In this document: piece by piece, positions 63,946 to 64,000 of the stretch
Layout: each line of letters opens with the position of its first letter
Numbering within the stretch: the stretch's first letter is position 1
The notes under the pieces: generated by a model
What the model was told of the DNA's origin: nothing
The model's input: only the letters and a program-made list of their open reading frames with translations
Databases searched by the model: none
Program-made: the position numbers and the translations under genes
Assembly: GCA_965224235.1 (NCBI GenBank)
Contig: CBDCYP010000002.1
Location: 2,139,762-2,203,761 of the forward strand
From: G958295935 sp965224235
GTDB taxonomy: Bacteria; Chloroflexota; Dehalococcoidia; Lucifugimonadales; Lucifugimonadaceae
Length of the DNA: 64,000 nucleotides
Direction of reading: 5' to 3'

Positions 63946-64000
63946 GTCTGACCGCGGGCCGTGGCCATGCGGAATGCCCACAAAGCCGCAAACAAGTCCC

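Overview
The window is a 64 kb piece of a bacterial chromosome or metagenome contig with GC-rich coding sequence. No rRNA or ribosomal-protein marker is present, so taxonomy is inference. The gene repertoire (several class III CoA-transferases, an enolase-superfamily dehydratase, a flavin-dependent acyl-CoA-dehydrogenase-like enzyme, a Cys-type sulfatase, and ABC binding lipoproteins with long V/E/K repeat linkers) and the many small intergenic repeats fit a heterotrophic Chloroflexota bacterium of the Dehalococcoidia/SAR202 type. It looks like a genome that scavenges organic acids, amino acids, osmolytes and peptides and is loaded with mobile elements.

Layout. 1-5.7 kb: a DUF6884 protein, a decayed tRNA-Pro-like sequence, a small membrane protein, two tandem MFS exporters and a PHP/EndoQ-type nuclease. 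5.9-7.4 kb: a non-coding element bounded by 24-bp inverted ends. 7.4-8.8 kb: an enolase-superfamily gene cut into three by two 142-bp miniature elements (MITEs). 8.8-10.2 kb: VOC and sugar-isomerase-like proteins. 10.3-18.5 kb: a CoA-thioester module with a fused CoA-transferase pair, a split MaoC hydratase, a hydrolase, a CitE-type lyase and an unfused CoA-transferase pair. 18.6-22.3 kb: a DUF362 protein, a small unknown, an epimerase and an unknown. 22.6-24.3 kb: a UGSC-type selenoprotein (in-frame UGA followed by a hairpin) overlapping its partner gene. 24.5-28 kb: a heptad-repeat coiled-coil protein, a frameshifted sodium:solute symporter and repeats. 28-33 kb: NAD formate dehydrogenase, a NYN-domain protein and a sulfatase. 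33.6-41.4 kb: a peptide-type ABC importer without ATPases, then DUF1800, DUF1501 and beta-propeller genes. 41.6-43.3 kb: an NmrA-like protein and a truncated alpha-carbonic anhydrase. 43.8-47.5 kb: a proVWX-type betaine importer. 48-50 kb: a membrane-anchored EEP-fold protein. 50.3-51.1 kb: a broken IS5-family element. 51.6-55.5 kb: a second peptide-type importer without ATPases. 55.9-60.4 kb: an aapJQMP amino-acid importer. 60.6-62.5 kb: an IS1182-family element with a nested copy of its own 5' end. 62.8-63.9 kb: an acyl-CoA-dehydrogenase-like flavoenzyme.

How the genes may work together. The CoA-transferases would activate a carboxylic acid, the split MaoC enzyme would hydrate the enoyl-CoA, and the CitE-like lyase would cleave the hydroxyacyl-CoA. 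The same logic operates in mesaconate/citramalate and benzylsuccinate metabolism; the substrate here is unknown. The four importers cover peptides or other oligomeric solutes (two systems), betaine-type solutes and general amino acids.

The most notable signals are: the UGSC selenoprotein; paired CoA-transferases (one fused, one unfused) in which one partner keeps and the other lacks the expected catalytic Asp; MITE insertions with YTAR target duplications, whose precise removal would restore an enzyme gene; and a second MITE type nested inside the first with the same 5-bp target used by the IS1182-family element.
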